Notes: generated by a model not told the origin, from the sequence alone. DNA of 64,000 nucleotides from Bacteroidia bacterium (GCA_030425425.1 JAUIAO010000002.1:62001-126000), one strand, 5' to 3'. Counted from the first letter of the stretch, positions 34,335-45,298 are shown. Translations and numbers: made by a program.

Positions 34335-35714
34335 AGCCTGTTTTGTTCAACATTTTGATATTTATTCTTTGTATTATCACTTTATGTTCATTGGGTATTT
34401 ATAATGGATTTCCATTTGTTTTTAATAGTGACACGGCAGTGTACCTCGAGGAAGCTTATTACAAGGTATTACATCCAGAAAGACCCGCTATCTATGGGCT
34501 ATTCTTGCAAATTTTCAGCCTTGATTATTCTTTATGGCTAGTTATACTGACACAAGCTATGATGATAACAATCATAATATTTTTGGCTTTTAAGCACCTG
34601 GGCTCTAGGAAAGTACAGGAATTTAGATGGTATTTTCTAACTTTTATTTTGATTGTTTCTTTGGGTATGGGTGCGTCATTTAATGTATCCAGGTTAATGG
34701 CTGATGTGTTTACACCTGTTTGTGTAATTTCTGTGGGAATACTACTTTTTGGCCGAAATGTAAAGCTCATTGATAGAATTTTATTGATACTATTCACCCT
34801 TATTGGTGTATCCATGCACAACACGAACATGTATGTGTGCATTGGGAGTATATTCATTGTTTGGTTGATCAATGAGTATAGTTCAATTACTAATAGGTTG
34901 GTGCCTTTTAAAAAATTCACTCTTACTCTGACAATAGTATTCAATGGCTTATTATTCTCAGTTACGATTCATTATTTGAATTGGCAGGAGTTCAAAACTC
35001 CCAGAGGAGGTGCGGTTTTCTTGTTTGCGAATATGGTTGAAATGGGTATTGTTGATCAGTATTTAAAGGAGCATTGTGAAAAAAACGATTACAAGATCTG
35101 TGAATACAAGAAGGATATACCTAATAATTTTTTATGGGCAGATAATAGCCCGATGAATAAAACAGGAGGTTGGGTGGCCAATGAACAGGAGTATAAAGAG
35201 ATATTAATAGATATTTTGAAGCACCCAAAGTACCTATTTGAATTAGCTTACAAGTCAATTCTGCTTACTGGGAAACAATTCTTTATGTATGATATTGGTG
35301 GAGTATTTATTCCGTCAGAAAGGATTGATGAAACAGTTCGAAGATTCTTTCCAGATGATTTTTCAAGCTACATGAGCTCCAAGCAACATCAAGATACCTC
35401 GGACTTTCAATTCATCAATTATACCCAGAATGTTATAGTAGGCGTTTCTTTCCTTTTCATATTTATAGTCTTAGTCCAGGGATATAAAACCACAAATGAA
35501 ATTCGCTTGCTATGTCTTTATATTTTGATTGCTTTATTGGTCAATGCCTTTATATGTGGAACGGTTTCAGGTGCTTTTTTTAGATACCAAAACAGACTTG
35601 TATGGTTGTTGCCATTACCACTATTTATTCACCTATCGAATCTATTTTATTTCAATAAAAGTAAAAGGGAAAAGAGTACCCCTTCAAGTACTCATCGTTT
35701 AAATTTAATTTCTT

Positions 35715-35725
<11 letters not shown>
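34331..35725 (+). CDS. GT-C-like multi-spanning membrane protein, paralog B
   Basis: The 464-residue protein has about ten membrane helices. Its first outer loop reads NGFPFVFNSDTAVYLEEAYYKVLHPERPAIYGLFLQIF followed by SLWLVILTQ, matching paralog A residue for residue at the key positions. It is longer through a soluble segment (~residues 230-330, including NFLWADNSPMNKTGGW). The Ser-Gly peptide gene starts 11 bases before its stop codon, so the peptide is translated in the same run. A role in glycosylating that peptide is a hypothesis from context. Confidence 0.72.
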
Positions 35726-36203
<478 letters not shown>

Positions 36204-36210
36204 TTAACCA

Positions 36211-36247
36211 TAAATACTGGTAAACTCTTGTTTGCCAGTATTTATTT
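36211..36247 (+). terminator. Strong hairpin between peptide and propeller genes
   Basis: TAAATACTGG pairs perfectly with CCAGTATTTA across a 14-base loop, followed by a T-rich stretch. It starts 8 bases after the peptide stop. It may end most transcripts and let some read into the propeller gene, giving more peptide than partner proteins. Confidence 0.75.
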
Positions 36248-36271
36248 CAATCAAATTCAAGTTACCTATAG

Positions 36272-37498
36272 ATGATAAAATCCCTTAAATGTCCTAATAT
36301 ATATTTAGTATTCTGTTTATTATTTGCAAGTATATCATGCTCAGAATACAAATCAGAGCAATCTCAAAGTGTTAATTATGAAGAATTAAATGTTATTAAA
36401 ATAGATAAGGTATCTAAAAAAATGATTTCCATAGATTCTCTTATCGTGCCAGGATCAATAAATTTCATTCCTTTAGAGACTACCACTAATTCTTCTTTTG
36501 GATCTGTAAGTAAAATATTTTTAACGGATTCATCCTATGTTATTTTTGATGCTCAATTGGAAAGTGTATACCAATTCAATAAAAAAGGAGGATATATTAG
36601 AAAAATTGGAGAAGAAGGGAAAGGTGCATTGGAATATACAATGATTAAAACTTTGTCATTAAATAAATCGGAAGGTACTTTGGATATATTAGATGTCAGC
36701 AAAAGGCTAATTAAATATGATGTTTCAACTGGTAAGGCATTGCATGAGCGAAAATTAGATTTTGATAACTTTACGGTTGATGAATATTTTGCAATTGACA
36801 ATAATAAATTTATTGTATATAATAACTTCAGGTTAGATATGTCTAAGCCTCAGGATACACTTTACCGTTTGAGATATTTGAATAATGACATTACTATTTA
36901 CCAGGGTTTGCCTTATGAATTTAATCTAGAAAAGAAAATTCACCCTCATCGTACAAGGCATAGTATTTATAGCTATCAAGGAAACACTCATTTTTTTGAA
37001 CCATTTAATTCGTTGGTTTACTTGCTTAATGAAGATGGTATTGAAGTAAAATATGAAATAAAATATGAATTAACCGAGGAAATTTCTACTCAGGAGAAGG
37101 TTAAAAATTTGCTAAATGGATCGCAAGATTTAAATCGACAATATTTGGGTAAGGTGATGGAAACAGAAAAGTTTTTGTTTTTAGAGTTTTCAGAGGCGCT
37201 GAAAGGACAAAGTGTAAGATTTAGGAGATATGCTTTGTATGATAAGGAAAATGAGAAGTGTCTTGGTAATTCCATCTATTCCTATTTTATCGTAGAATTA
37301 GGACTTGAAGTTTTTTTACATCAGCTATCTGATCAATTATTTGTAGCGGCAGTTCCTGCAGATGTGATTGTTAAGTATCAAACTGCATATAATGATGCTT
37401 TATCTGAAGATGAAATTTCACCGCTTATACAGGAGGTAATAAATCTTAAGATAGATGTAGCCGATAATCCAGTTTTGATTTTGATGAAGCTGAATTAG
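36272..37498 (+). CDS. 6-bladed beta-propeller lipoprotein
   Basis: The 408-residue protein has a lipoprotein signal (lipobox SISC, Cys23). The body resembles the Bacteroidota 6-bladed beta-propeller group (BF3164/DUF4934-like), seen in blades such as FIPLETTTNSSFGSVSKIFLTDSSYVIFDAQLESVYQFNKKGGYIRKIGEEG. Members are often found beside small exported peptides. It lies 68 bases after the Ser-Gly peptide gene, beyond a hairpin, and 47 bases before the thioredoxin-like gene. It may bind or display the peptide at the surface. Confidence 0.75.
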   Translation: MIKSLKCPNIYLVFCLLFASISCSEYKSEQSQSVNYEELNVIKIDKVSKKMISIDSLIVPGSINFIPLETTTNSSFGSVSKIFLTDSSYVIFDAQLESVYQFNKKGGYIRKIGEEGKGALEYTMIKTLSLNKSEGTLDILDVSKRLIKYDVSTGKALHERKLDFDNFTVDEYFAIDNNKFIVYNNFRLDMSKPQDTLYRLRYLNNDITIYQGLPYEFNLEKKIHPHRTRHSIYSYQGNTHFFEPFNSLVYLLNEDGIEVKYEIKYELTEEISTQEKVKNLLNGSQDLNRQYLGKVMETEKFLFLEFSEALKGQSVRFRRYALYDKENEKCLGNSIYSYFIVELGLEVFLHQLSDQLFVAAVPADVIVKYQTAYNDALSEDEISPLIQEVINLKIDVADNPVLILMKLN

Positions 37499-37545
37499 TT
37501 ATTTACTATTACTTTTTTTTCAGTTTTGATTGAAAGTATAAGCTT

Positions 37546-38181
37546 ATGAAAAAGACAAGCATTGTATTAGCTTCGATAACTACATTTTTTGTAGCGATTT
37601 ATTTTTTTATCTATATCCAGAAGATACGTCATTATGAAACATATATTCAGTCCCTGGAAGAGACTTTAAGTTTGAAAAATGAAATCATTGATAAAGTGAA
37701 CTCCTTTATTCTAACAACGGCTAAAGATGAGAATAAAAGACTAAATATTAATGAGCTATCATCTTTAGAATATGAAAAATTATCTAATTATAACAAGCCA
37801 TTGTGCTCACTACCTCTTTTGGTAGTTAGGCTTAGTGAAGGACAGTGCTCCGATTGCGTGCGAAATTTACTAAATATACTTCAAGAGAAAATTCCTCAGG
37901 CTTTAGAAAAAAGAGTTGTGATTCTTACTGACTTTTCCAGATACTTTTATGCTAAAAAATTTGTAGAAGAGAATCCGGACATTCCTTTTGCATTTAGAAA
38001 TATGAAGAGAACAAAAGCTGTGTTAAAGTCTGATTTTTATAACGCCCCATATATTTTTGTTATTGATAATGACAGTAAAATTAACAATGTGTTAATACAT
38101 TTAACGGATGAGCCAGAAAGAACCAAACAATATATTGTGGCTATGATATCTAAATTTTTGCTAGAGGCGGAATCCAAATAG
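37546..38181 (+). CDS. Membrane-anchored thioredoxin-like CxxC protein
   Basis: The 211-residue protein has one N-terminal membrane helix (residues ~5-24), a short coiled coil (~30-55) and a thioredoxin-like domain with CSDC at 101-104, in the pattern LLVVRLSEGQCSDCVRNLL. A late YIFVIDNDSKINNVLIHL matches the final strands of the fold. Orientation would place the CxxC in the periplasm. The Ser-Gly peptide two genes upstream has four cysteines after its leader, a plausible substrate for oxidation or isomerisation. Confidence 0.72.
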   Translation: MKKTSIVLASITTFFVAIYFFIYIQKIRHYETYIQSLEETLSLKNEIIDKVNSFILTTAKDENKRLNINELSSLEYEKLSNYNKPLCSLPLLVVRLSEGQCSDCVRNLLNILQEKIPQALEKRVVILTDFSRYFYAKKFVEENPDIPFAFRNMKRTKAVLKSDFYNAPYIFVIDNDSKINNVLIHLTDEPERTKQYIVAMISKFLLEAESK

Positions 38182-38361
38182 TATGAAAGTGCAGATGTTA
38201 AGAGAGATTGTCTCCGAATATGCTTAGGCTCATGTAATTTTGCCCCATTGGAATACTTGTTTATTTAGCTTTAGGCTAATGAAGATAGAGTTTACTAAAT
38301 ATTTACTTCAATTGCTTTAATATTTCTCCCTCATTTACGATATATATGAAACTGTCTAGAT

Positions 38362-38645
38362 AATCGCCTTGATTCATAAGGTTCAAACATGGCTTTTGCC
38401 CAGTCGCTGCGAACCAAAGATCTACATTTCCTATTCCATGTGGGGAGCAATTGCTTCGGAGTACATAATGAAGTGACCAATAAGCTCGAAGGAGCATTGT
38501 CACGCTTGCGTAACATCGAAAAACTGGAATCCAGAACATGGGATGGATGAGGTAATGTACTCTCTGATATTAACTCAAGATGTTGATCTTGAGGCTGTGC
38601 GTTTTGGGGTGCCGCACTCATTAGGCAGTTATATGCTGAGATATG
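38362..38645 (+). pseudogene. Decayed copy of the 5' part of the RND permease gene
   Basis: The stretch aligns with 38846-39120 of the intact permease gene downstream, about 484 bases away. Shared blocks include CATGTGGGG, AATGAAGTGACCA-TAAGCT and AGGCAGTT. In frame the relic still reads PKIYISYSMWGA but is broken by small indels and stops. ORFs called here on the minus strand are shadows of it. Confidence 0.85.
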
Positions 38646-38783
38646 TGAAAGAGATGTATGCTAAACTATGAGCATGACACAGGTAGAGGTTCAGGGCTAA
38701 TTAGAGCTACTATTGGTATTTTTATGGTTTATTTTATCATAAAGAGATTGTATAATTAGCTTAATTGTTTTTAGAATGATTTG

Positions 38784-41700
38784 ATGATACAAAACAATTC
38801 TTCTTTTTCCATCTTAACCACATTTACTGTTCTGGTACTAATCGGAATTGCCTTGACTCCTAGGGTGCAAACAAGGCTTCTACCCAATCGCTACGAGCCA
38901 AGGATCTATATTTCCTACTCCATGTGGGGTGCCAATGCGATAGTAGTGGATAATGAAGTGACCAGTAAGCTGGAAGGAGCATTTTCAAGGTTGCAGGATC
39001 TGGAGAAGCTGGAGTCCAGAACTTGGGGTGGGGGAGGAAATATTACCCTTAAATTAGATGAAGATGCTGATATTGATGCTGTGCGTTTTGAAGTGGCCGC
39101 ATTGGTCAGGCAGTTGTATCCTGATCTACCGGAAGGGGTGAGCTATCCCAGTGTGAGCATGGCTGGGGCAGAAGATCAGGATCGTCCGGAGCGGTTGATG
39201 GGTTTCACACTTTCCGGGCAAGGGAGTAATACGGAAATAGGCGCTTGGGCAGAACAGTATTTGGTGCCTGCCTTCTCAGAAGTGATCGATGTGGAAGATG
39301 TCTATGTCTTTGGCGCTTATCCTTATGAATGGGAATTGGTGTATGATCAGGAGAGGTTAAAGGATTTGGGGATCAGGCCATGGGAAATTGCCAATCAGAT
39401 GAGGAATTACTTTCATCGAGCTGATTTGGGAAATGTGAAGGAACAAACTTTTTCCGGGCAGCAGCTGGCTATTCCGGTAGTGTATCAGGGGCTACTGGCT
39501 GATGAGTTTGAAGAGCATGTCATGCTTCGACAGTCTCAGCATGACAAACGTGTCACACTGAGCCTGCCGAAGAGAGACACGAGGCAACCATTCACTATCC
39601 GCCACCAAGGCAGACTTTTCAATCTCTCCGACCTGGTAAAAGTGAGGAAAGTAACTGAAGTGCCTCGTCGCTATGAGCGCATCAATGGATTGGATGCGGT
39701 GAATATATTGGTGACTGCTCGTGGGTCGGCGAATTTCATCGTCAGTGCGGATGCCCTAAGAAAGGTGGCCGAAGAACTGACGACTAAGCTTCCAGAAGGT
39801 TATTCACTACAAGTAAATTATGATGCTTCTGAGTTTATCAAAGATGAACTGCAAACGATCATTCTCAGGGTTTCTGCTTCATTGTTGGTGCTACTGCTTT
39901 TTGTGTATGCAGTGAGTAGAAGCTTGCGCTATTTTGCTATTGTCACCTTGTCCATTTTAGTGAATGTCATCATTGCTTTTGCGGTCTATTATTTTCTGGA
40001 TATTTCCATCCATTTGTATTCACTGGCAGGCATTGCCATTTCTTTAGGAATTATCATTGACAATACCATAGTGGTGGTAGATCAGCTTCGTCATGGCAAA
40101 GGACTGAATGTAATCCGTGCAGTGGTGGCGGCTACATTGACGACTATAGGTAGTTTAATTATCGTTTGGTTCCTGGATCCTGAAACTCAGTTGAAATTGA
40201 TAGATTTTACATGGGTAATGATCATCAACCTGTCATTGTCGTTGTTGGTTTCATTCTTCTTTGTGCCGGCGCTGATGGATAAGCTACCACTCAGAAAGCG
40301 GGATTTATCGCGAAGAATGAAGAAAACACGTCGGATCGTCAGGTTTACAAGATTCTATGGCCGGCCAGTCTTCTGGCTTAATGGTAAGCGTTGGCTGGTG
40401 TGGCTAATCCTGATTTTGGGTTTTGGGCTGCCTATATTTATGCTACCAGGTCATATCAAAGGAGATCAGTTTTACACTCGTTGGTACAATAACGTTTTTG
40501 GAAGTCGCTTTTATGTCGAAACCATTAAACCTGTCAGTGATGTGGCCTTGGGTGGAGTGTTAAGACTTTTTGTACAAGGTAATCAAGGCCAGCGTTTCAA
40601 CCGGTCTGATGAACGCACAGTGCTGAATGTGTCGGGAACTATGGATGATGGCACTACGCTCGAAAAGACGAATGAAGTTTTCCAGCGAATTGAGAATTTT
40701 CTTGCTCAGTATGAGGAGATAGAGCAGTTCCAGACTTCTATCTATAGTCCATCCTCTTCGCGATTGAGCATTATATTCAGACCGGAGGAAGAACATGGAG
40801 GTTTTCCTCACCAGCTGAAAAGTGAATTGGAGCGTTTCTGTATAGATCTGGGTGGTGCCGATTGGCAGATCAGTGGTGTAGGACGAGGATTTGATAACAG
40901 CCTGCATGAAGGACGTAGGAATAACCGGATGACGCTTTATGGTTATAACCTGGATGATCTGAAAGGCTATGCCGATAAACTAAAAAATTACCTGCTCGAA
41001 ATCCAGCGTGTTGACGATGAGTCCATTTTTATCAATGGCCGGGCTACTTACAATTCTAAGATTCACCGGGAATATGAACTTGCCTTTGATAATGACAAAA
41101 TGATGCGTTCGGGGATTTCTCGCGGCTCATTGTTGGGTAATCTTCGGGATTTGTCAACAGACAGGAATTATGTAATGACTGCATTCAACCAGGGACAATA
41201 CGAAAATGTATTTATGAAAGCTGATGAAGCTTCAGTCCCTGATATCTGGGAGTTTACCAATCTACCTTTAGAGCTTGGTAATGATCGATATACAAAGTTT
41301 CAGGAATATGGAAACTTTACTAAAATACGTCAGCAAGACCTCATCAATAAAGAAGACATGCAATACACCATGGTGGTAGAGTTTGATTTTATCGGTAGCT
41401 GGGGACAGCAGCAGTATTTTCTGGGCCAGGTGCAGGACAGGCTTAATCAGCAATTGCCCATAGGCTATTATGTGAAACCAATGCAGAACTTTGGAGGAAG
41501 ATGGGGAGAGGAAGAAGAAGGACATAAAAAGCTATGGTTAGTATTGCTTGTTGTTGGTATAATCTTTTTTGTGAGTTCAGTTGTATTCGGATCGCTTTTG
41601 CAGCCTTTGATGGTGATCTTGTTGATCCCAGTATCTTTTATTGGTGCATTCCTCACATTTCATTTGTTTGATATCCCTTTTAATGAAGGTGGTTTTGCTG

Positions 41701-42008
41701 CGCTGGTATTGCTGAGTGGGTTGACTGTCAACTCGGTTATTTACATCCTGAATGATTTGAATCAATTGAGAAAAGACCGTCTGGGATTGTCACAAAACAG
41801 GTTATACCTTAAAGCTTTTAATCAGAAAATTATACCAATTTTATTGACTATTGTTTCTACTGTATTGGGATTAGTTCCATTTCTGTTTGGTGGTGAAGGA
41901 AATACTTTCTGGATGTCCCTTTCGGCTGGAACGATAGGTGGCTTGTTGTTCTCAATTTTAGGGATAATGATTATTTTGCCGGTGTTTGTGAAGAGAGGAT
42001 TTGGTTGA
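38784..42008 (+). CDS. RND efflux permease, first copy
   Basis: The 1074-residue inner-membrane pump subunit has the two-fold RND plan: one helix near the N-terminus, a large periplasmic porter domain, helices ~345-500, a second porter domain and helices ~915-1070. The transmembrane acidic site is in ISLGIIIDNTIVVVDQL. ATG 38784 is preferred to the TTG at 38781. The N-terminus lacks the usual FIERP start of such proteins. An adaptor, TolC and a second permease follow, so this is probably half of a heteromeric pump. Substrate unknown. Confidence 0.92.
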   Translation: MIQNNSSFSILTTFTVLVLIGIALTPRVQTRLLPNRYEPRIYISYSMWGANAIVVDNEVTSKLEGAFSRLQDLEKLESRTWGGGGNITLKLDEDADIDAVRFEVAALVRQLYPDLPEGVSYPSVSMAGAEDQDRPERLMGFTLSGQGSNTEIGAWAEQYLVPAFSEVIDVEDVYVFGAYPYEWELVYDQERLKDLGIRPWEIANQMRNYFHRADLGNVKEQTFSGQQLAIPVVYQGLLADEFEEHVMLRQSQHDKRVTLSLPKRDTRQPFTIRHQGRLFNLSDLVKVRKVTEVPRRYERINGLDAVNILVTARGSANFIVSADALRKVAEELTTKLPEGYSLQVNYDASEFIKDELQTIILRVSASLLVLLLFVYAVSRSLRYFAIVTLSILVNVIIAFAVYYFLDISIHLYSLAGIAISLGIIIDNTIVVVDQLRHGKGLNVIRAVVAATLTTIGSLIIVWFLDPETQLKLIDFTWVMIINLSLSLLVSFFFVPALMDKLPLRKRDLSRRMKKTRRIVRFTRFYGRPVFWLNGKRWLVWLILILGFGLPIFMLPGHIKGDQFYTRWYNNVFGSRFYVETIKPVSDVALGGVLRLFVQGNQGQRFNRSDERTVLNVSGTMDDGTTLEKTNEVFQRIENFLAQYEEIEQFQTSIYSPSSSRLSIIFRPEEEHGGFPHQLKSELERFCIDLGGADWQISGVGRGFDNSLHEGRRNNRMTLYGYNLDDLKGYADKLKNYLLEIQRVDDESIFINGRATYNSKIHREYELAFDNDKMMRSGISRGSLLGNLRDLSTDRNYVMTAFNQGQYENVFMKADEASVPDIWEFTNLPLELGNDRYTKFQEYGNFTKIRQQDLINKEDMQYTMVVEFDFIGSWGQQQYFLGQVQDRLNQQLPIGYYVKPMQNFGGRWGEEEEGHKKLWLVLLVVGIIFFVSSVVFGSLLQPLMVILLIPVSFIGAFLTFHLFDIPFNEGGFAALVLLSGLTVNSVIYILNDLNQLRKDRLGLSQNRLYLKAFNQKIIPILLTIVSTVLGLVPFLFGGEGNTFWMSLSAGTIGGLLFSILGIMIILPVFVKRGFG

Positions 42009-42231
42009 TGGGGGTTAGGTGTTGGTTGTTAGGTGTTGCCTGCCTGTCGGCAAGGCAGGGTTGTTAGTTGATGGTTGATGGTTTACCCTCTGTAATGAAA
42101 TGGAAGAGGGTTTTTAGTTGTTAGTTGATGGTTTTTGGTTGTTAGTTGTTGGTTGTTAGTTTATGGTTGATTGTTGATGGTTGATTGTTGATGGTTTTTG
42201 GTTGTTAATTGTTTGGTGTTAGTATGAGTGA
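42009..42231. repeat. G/T-rich low-complexity stretch with embedded hairpins
   Basis: Dozens of near-copies of GTTGATGGTTGTTAG fill the gap. They contain the hairpin CCTGCCTGTCGGCAAGGCAGG (near 42037-42059) and a terminator-like ACCCTCT / AGAGGGT stem with T5 (42085-42116). Similar C/A-rich runs on the opposite strand sense occur at 42346-42441, inside the adaptor reading frame. Confidence 0.8.
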
Positions 42232-42450
42232 TTGTTGAATTTTAAGAGTATTATAGAAATGAATTTAAGAGTATTTATCGAAATGAAAAAATTCAAAGAA
42301 TTGAAAAATTGGATTGTAAACGGGTTTCTGTGCAGTCTCTCCCTACAACCATCACCTATCACCTATCAACTTGATAACCCCACCAGACAACCAACAACCA
42401 ACAACTCCGCTCCCACCGCCCAACAACCAACAACCAACAACCTGTTGGCC

Positions 42451-43500
42451 ATGTGCATCGTCCTCAGCCTATTGATGCTGTTTGCTTCATGCACTTCATC
42501 AGACACAAAAAACTCCCTCGCCATGACGCGCTCAGAGTACAAGGAAGAGCGAAATGTTGTAGTAGTCAACAAGGCAGAGGAAGGAGATTTTTTTAAGGAA
42601 TATGTGAATAATGGGGTATTGCAGGCCAGTCAAAGCGCACAAATTTTATTTGAAGAACAAGGAAATATCGAGAAGGTTTTGGTTGCTAATGGTGATTATG
42701 TGAAAAAAGGTCAACTGTTAGGAAGGGTTGAGGATCAGCAACAGCAATATAATTATGACAGGTCAGTACGCAATCTAGAAAAAGCACGATTGGAGATGGC
42801 TACCATGCTGATAGAGCAGGGATATAAGCTTGCCGATTCTAACAATATTCCAAATGAAGTTTATGAGCGTGCTAAAGTAAAATCAGGTTATTATGATGCA
42901 ATCAATGATCAGGAGCTAGCATCAATCAAGTTGGCACATACACGATTAGTAGCACCTTTTAATGGAGTAATAGCTGATCTGGAGGCTAAAGCCAATAACC
43001 AGACTTCACAGTACAAACAGTTTTGTCAATTGATCAACAATGCAGCATTTGAAGTAGAATTTCTAGTATTGGAGTCTGAGTTGGAAGATATGGAGCCGGG
43101 AATGACTGTAGAAGTGAGTCCTTTTGCCTATCCAGAATATTCATGCTCGGGAGAGATACATACTGTTAATCCCAAAGTAGAAGAGAGTGGTATGGTGAAA
43201 GTCAGGGCAATTGTGAAGAATATGGATGGAAAACTCGCAGAGGGCATGAATGTGAAAATTTTAGTGAAGAAACTCATAGGGAAAAGGGTATTTGTTCCAA
43301 AAGAAGCTATTACACTCAGGCAAGAGCGAGATGTGGTGTTTACCCACAGAAATGATACAGCTTTTTGGAACTATGTGAGAGTCGGCCCCACTAATTCAAA
43401 ATACACGGTGATTGAAGAGGGTATCCGGTCTGGTGATGAAGTTGTGGTTGAAGGAAATTTCAATTTAGCTCATTTGGCAGTGGTGGAGGTGATAGACTAG
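42451..43500 (+). CDS. RND periplasmic adaptor lipoprotein
   Basis: The ATG at 42451 gives a 349-residue lipoprotein (MCIVLSLLMLFASC lipobox) with the adaptor plan: a lipoyl half-motif VLVANGDYVKKGQLLGRVED, a short alpha-hairpin, the second half TRLVAPFNGVIADLEAKAN, then a beta-barrel and membrane-proximal domain. The open frame extends upstream to 42232, but residues from there are encoded by C/A-rich repeat sequence (PTTNN-type runs) and look like inserted repeats. It links the RND permeases to TolC. Confidence 0.88.
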   Translation: MCIVLSLLMLFASCTSSDTKNSLAMTRSEYKEERNVVVVNKAEEGDFFKEYVNNGVLQASQSAQILFEEQGNIEKVLVANGDYVKKGQLLGRVEDQQQQYNYDRSVRNLEKARLEMATMLIEQGYKLADSNNIPNEVYERAKVKSGYYDAINDQELASIKLAHTRLVAPFNGVIADLEAKANNQTSQYKQFCQLINNAAFEVEFLVLESELEDMEPGMTVEVSPFAYPEYSCSGEIHTVNPKVEESGMVKVRAIVKNMDGKLAEGMNVKILVKKLIGKRVFVPKEAITLRQERDVVFTHRNDTAFWNYVRVGPTNSKYTVIEEGIRSGDEVVVEGNFNLAHLAVVEVID

Positions 43501-43828
43501 TTGGTTGTTGGGTGATGGTTGTTAGGGATAGGTTTGATTGTAAAATAAAAGATTTTGGATGGGACCTCTTTAGGTGCACGACTAGTGGGGAAGGGGTAAT
43601 TGATAGTTGATAGTTGTTTGTTTCTGGTTGCTGGATGAATAGTAGGAAAATTTAGAAGTAATTAATTGAAGGTGTCAAGGATTTTATACTTAAAGGAAAT
43701 TTTTATCAAGACAAGTTCAACTGGAATTCAGGCAGATGAAATTATAAGTCAAATCGAAAAAACGTGAAATATTTAAATTTTACATATATCCCATCAACAA
43801 ACAACCATCAACTAAAGAATGAAATAAA
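43501..43828. repeat. Low-complexity spacer between adaptor and tolC genes
   Basis: The first ~150 bases repeat the GTTGATGGTTG theme of 42009-42231, and the last ~40 bases hold the reverse-sense CATCAACAAACAACCATCAAC. The middle shows no gene. Confidence 0.7.
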
Positions 43829-45289
43829 ATGAAGAGAATATTCTTAATATCGTTGATTGTTAATATATCCATCTCCGGACACTCCCAAGCAGTCCGTCAA
43901 ATAACTATGGATGAAGCGATAGCTCTAGCCTGGGAAAATTCGTTCGATGCTTACAGCAATAATTATAGCTATGAGTTGAGTAGGTTGAACTGGATGGATC
44001 AGAAATATGGATACCGACCCACCATTAGCCTTGGTTCTACCATTTCGGATTATACACGCTCTATTCAGGAGCAGTGGGATTCAGAAGAGCAGAAGATGCT
44101 GCCTTACGAAGTTCAGTGGTTGGTCAACTCTGCAAGTTTGAATTTATACCAACCCGTTCCCTTCACCGGTGGATCGGTTAGTGTTTATTCTGGTCTTCGG
44201 AGAAATCAAAATTTTGCAGAAACAGGCAATGTTTTGAATTATGTTTCCACTCCTGTTCGCTTTTCATACAGTCAGGATTTTAGCAAGCCCAATTCTTTTA
44301 AATGGAATAGAAAAATTGGAGAGCTGAGATTTCTGGAGGCGAATAGCCAGAGATTGGAGAACCGAGAACAAGTAGCTATAAGGGCAATTACTGCATTTTA
44401 TGATTTGTTGATTGCACAGAATCAACTGGAAATTGCAAGCCTGAACGCCTCCAATGCAGATTCGCTGATGTGGATGGCTCAGCAGAAAAAAGAAATTTTC
44501 GCTATTACACGGTCTGATTTTTTAAATCTGGAGCTTCAGCAAACTAACGCAAAAATCCAATTGGAAAAAGCGCAAAATGATCTGGAAATGCAGCAGGTTT
44601 CGTTCAATATTTTTCTTGGATTGGAGATGGAAACAACGATTGAGTGTATAACTCAAACTGTGACCATGCCTATTGTAATTATTAATGAATTAGCCCTGTC
44701 AAAGTCCTTTGAGAACAATTCTGATATTCTGGCAATTAGCCGAAAGTTACAAGAGGCAGAAAGATCTGTGTTAGAAGCGAGACGTCAGTCTTACAGTTTG
44801 AGTATAAGTGGATCACTAGGATTGAATCAGAATAAAGGAAATATAGTGGATGCTTATTCTGATTTATTGGATCAGCAGGGTGTAGGGCTAACATTGAGTG
44901 TGCCGATTTATGATGGGGGTAGAAATGCCCGATCCTTGCAGCGCTCAAAAATGGCACTGGAGTATCAGCAGAAAGAAGCAGAGCAGAATAAGATTGAGCT
45001 AAGTCAGCAAATCACCCAGCAGGTAACCAATTTCAATATTACAGGGAATCAATTGAAGGCATATGCGAAATCTGACACTCTGGGAGCTATAGTGTATCAG
45101 GCAGTCAAAGAACGATTCATTTTGGGAAAGGCAAGTATCATAGATATGATCAATGCTGAAGAGCGGAGGCAAAATGCACGATTAAGTTACTTGCAACAGT
45201 TGAAAAGCTATTGGATTCAGTATTACGGAATCAGAAAACTTTGTTTGTATGATTTCGAACAAGGCTTGGATTTAATGATTGGTTATTAG
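43829..45289 (+). CDS. TolC-family outer-membrane efflux channel
   Basis: The 486-residue protein has a signal peptide (MKRIFLISLIVNISISGHSQ) and two OEP repeats. The first helical pair lies around residues 170-250 (REQVAIRAITAFYDLLIAQNQLEIASLNASNAD), and the second half holds VGLTLSVPIYDGGRNARSLQRSK, the usual entry to the second repeat. It forms the outer-membrane exit duct for the RND pump encoded around it. Confidence 0.92.
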   Translation: MKRIFLISLIVNISISGHSQAVRQITMDEAIALAWENSFDAYSNNYSYELSRLNWMDQKYGYRPTISLGSTISDYTRSIQEQWDSEEQKMLPYEVQWLVNSASLNLYQPVPFTGGSVSVYSGLRRNQNFAETGNVLNYVSTPVRFSYSQDFSKPNSFKWNRKIGELRFLEANSQRLENREQVAIRAITAFYDLLIAQNQLEIASLNASNADSLMWMAQQKKEIFAITRSDFLNLELQQTNAKIQLEKAQNDLEMQQVSFNIFLGLEMETTIECITQTVTMPIVIINELALSKSFENNSDILAISRKLQEAERSVLEARRQSYSLSISGSLGLNQNKGNIVDAYSDLLDQQGVGLTLSVPIYDGGRNARSLQRSKMALEYQQKEAEQNKIELSQQITQQVTNFNITGNQLKAYAKSDTLGAIVYQAVKERFILGKASIIDMINAEERRQNARLSYLQQLKSYWIQYYGIRKLCLYDFEQGLDLMIGY

Positions 45290-45298
45290 TGAACTTTT

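Noticed and set aside
38303-38621. Two minus-strand ORFs of 78 and 96 codons
   Set aside because: They lie on the opposite strand of the decayed permease copy and show no features of their own.
42232-42450. Long N-terminus of the RND adaptor
   Set aside because: It is encoded by low-complexity repeat DNA and precedes a clean lipoprotein signal at 42451.
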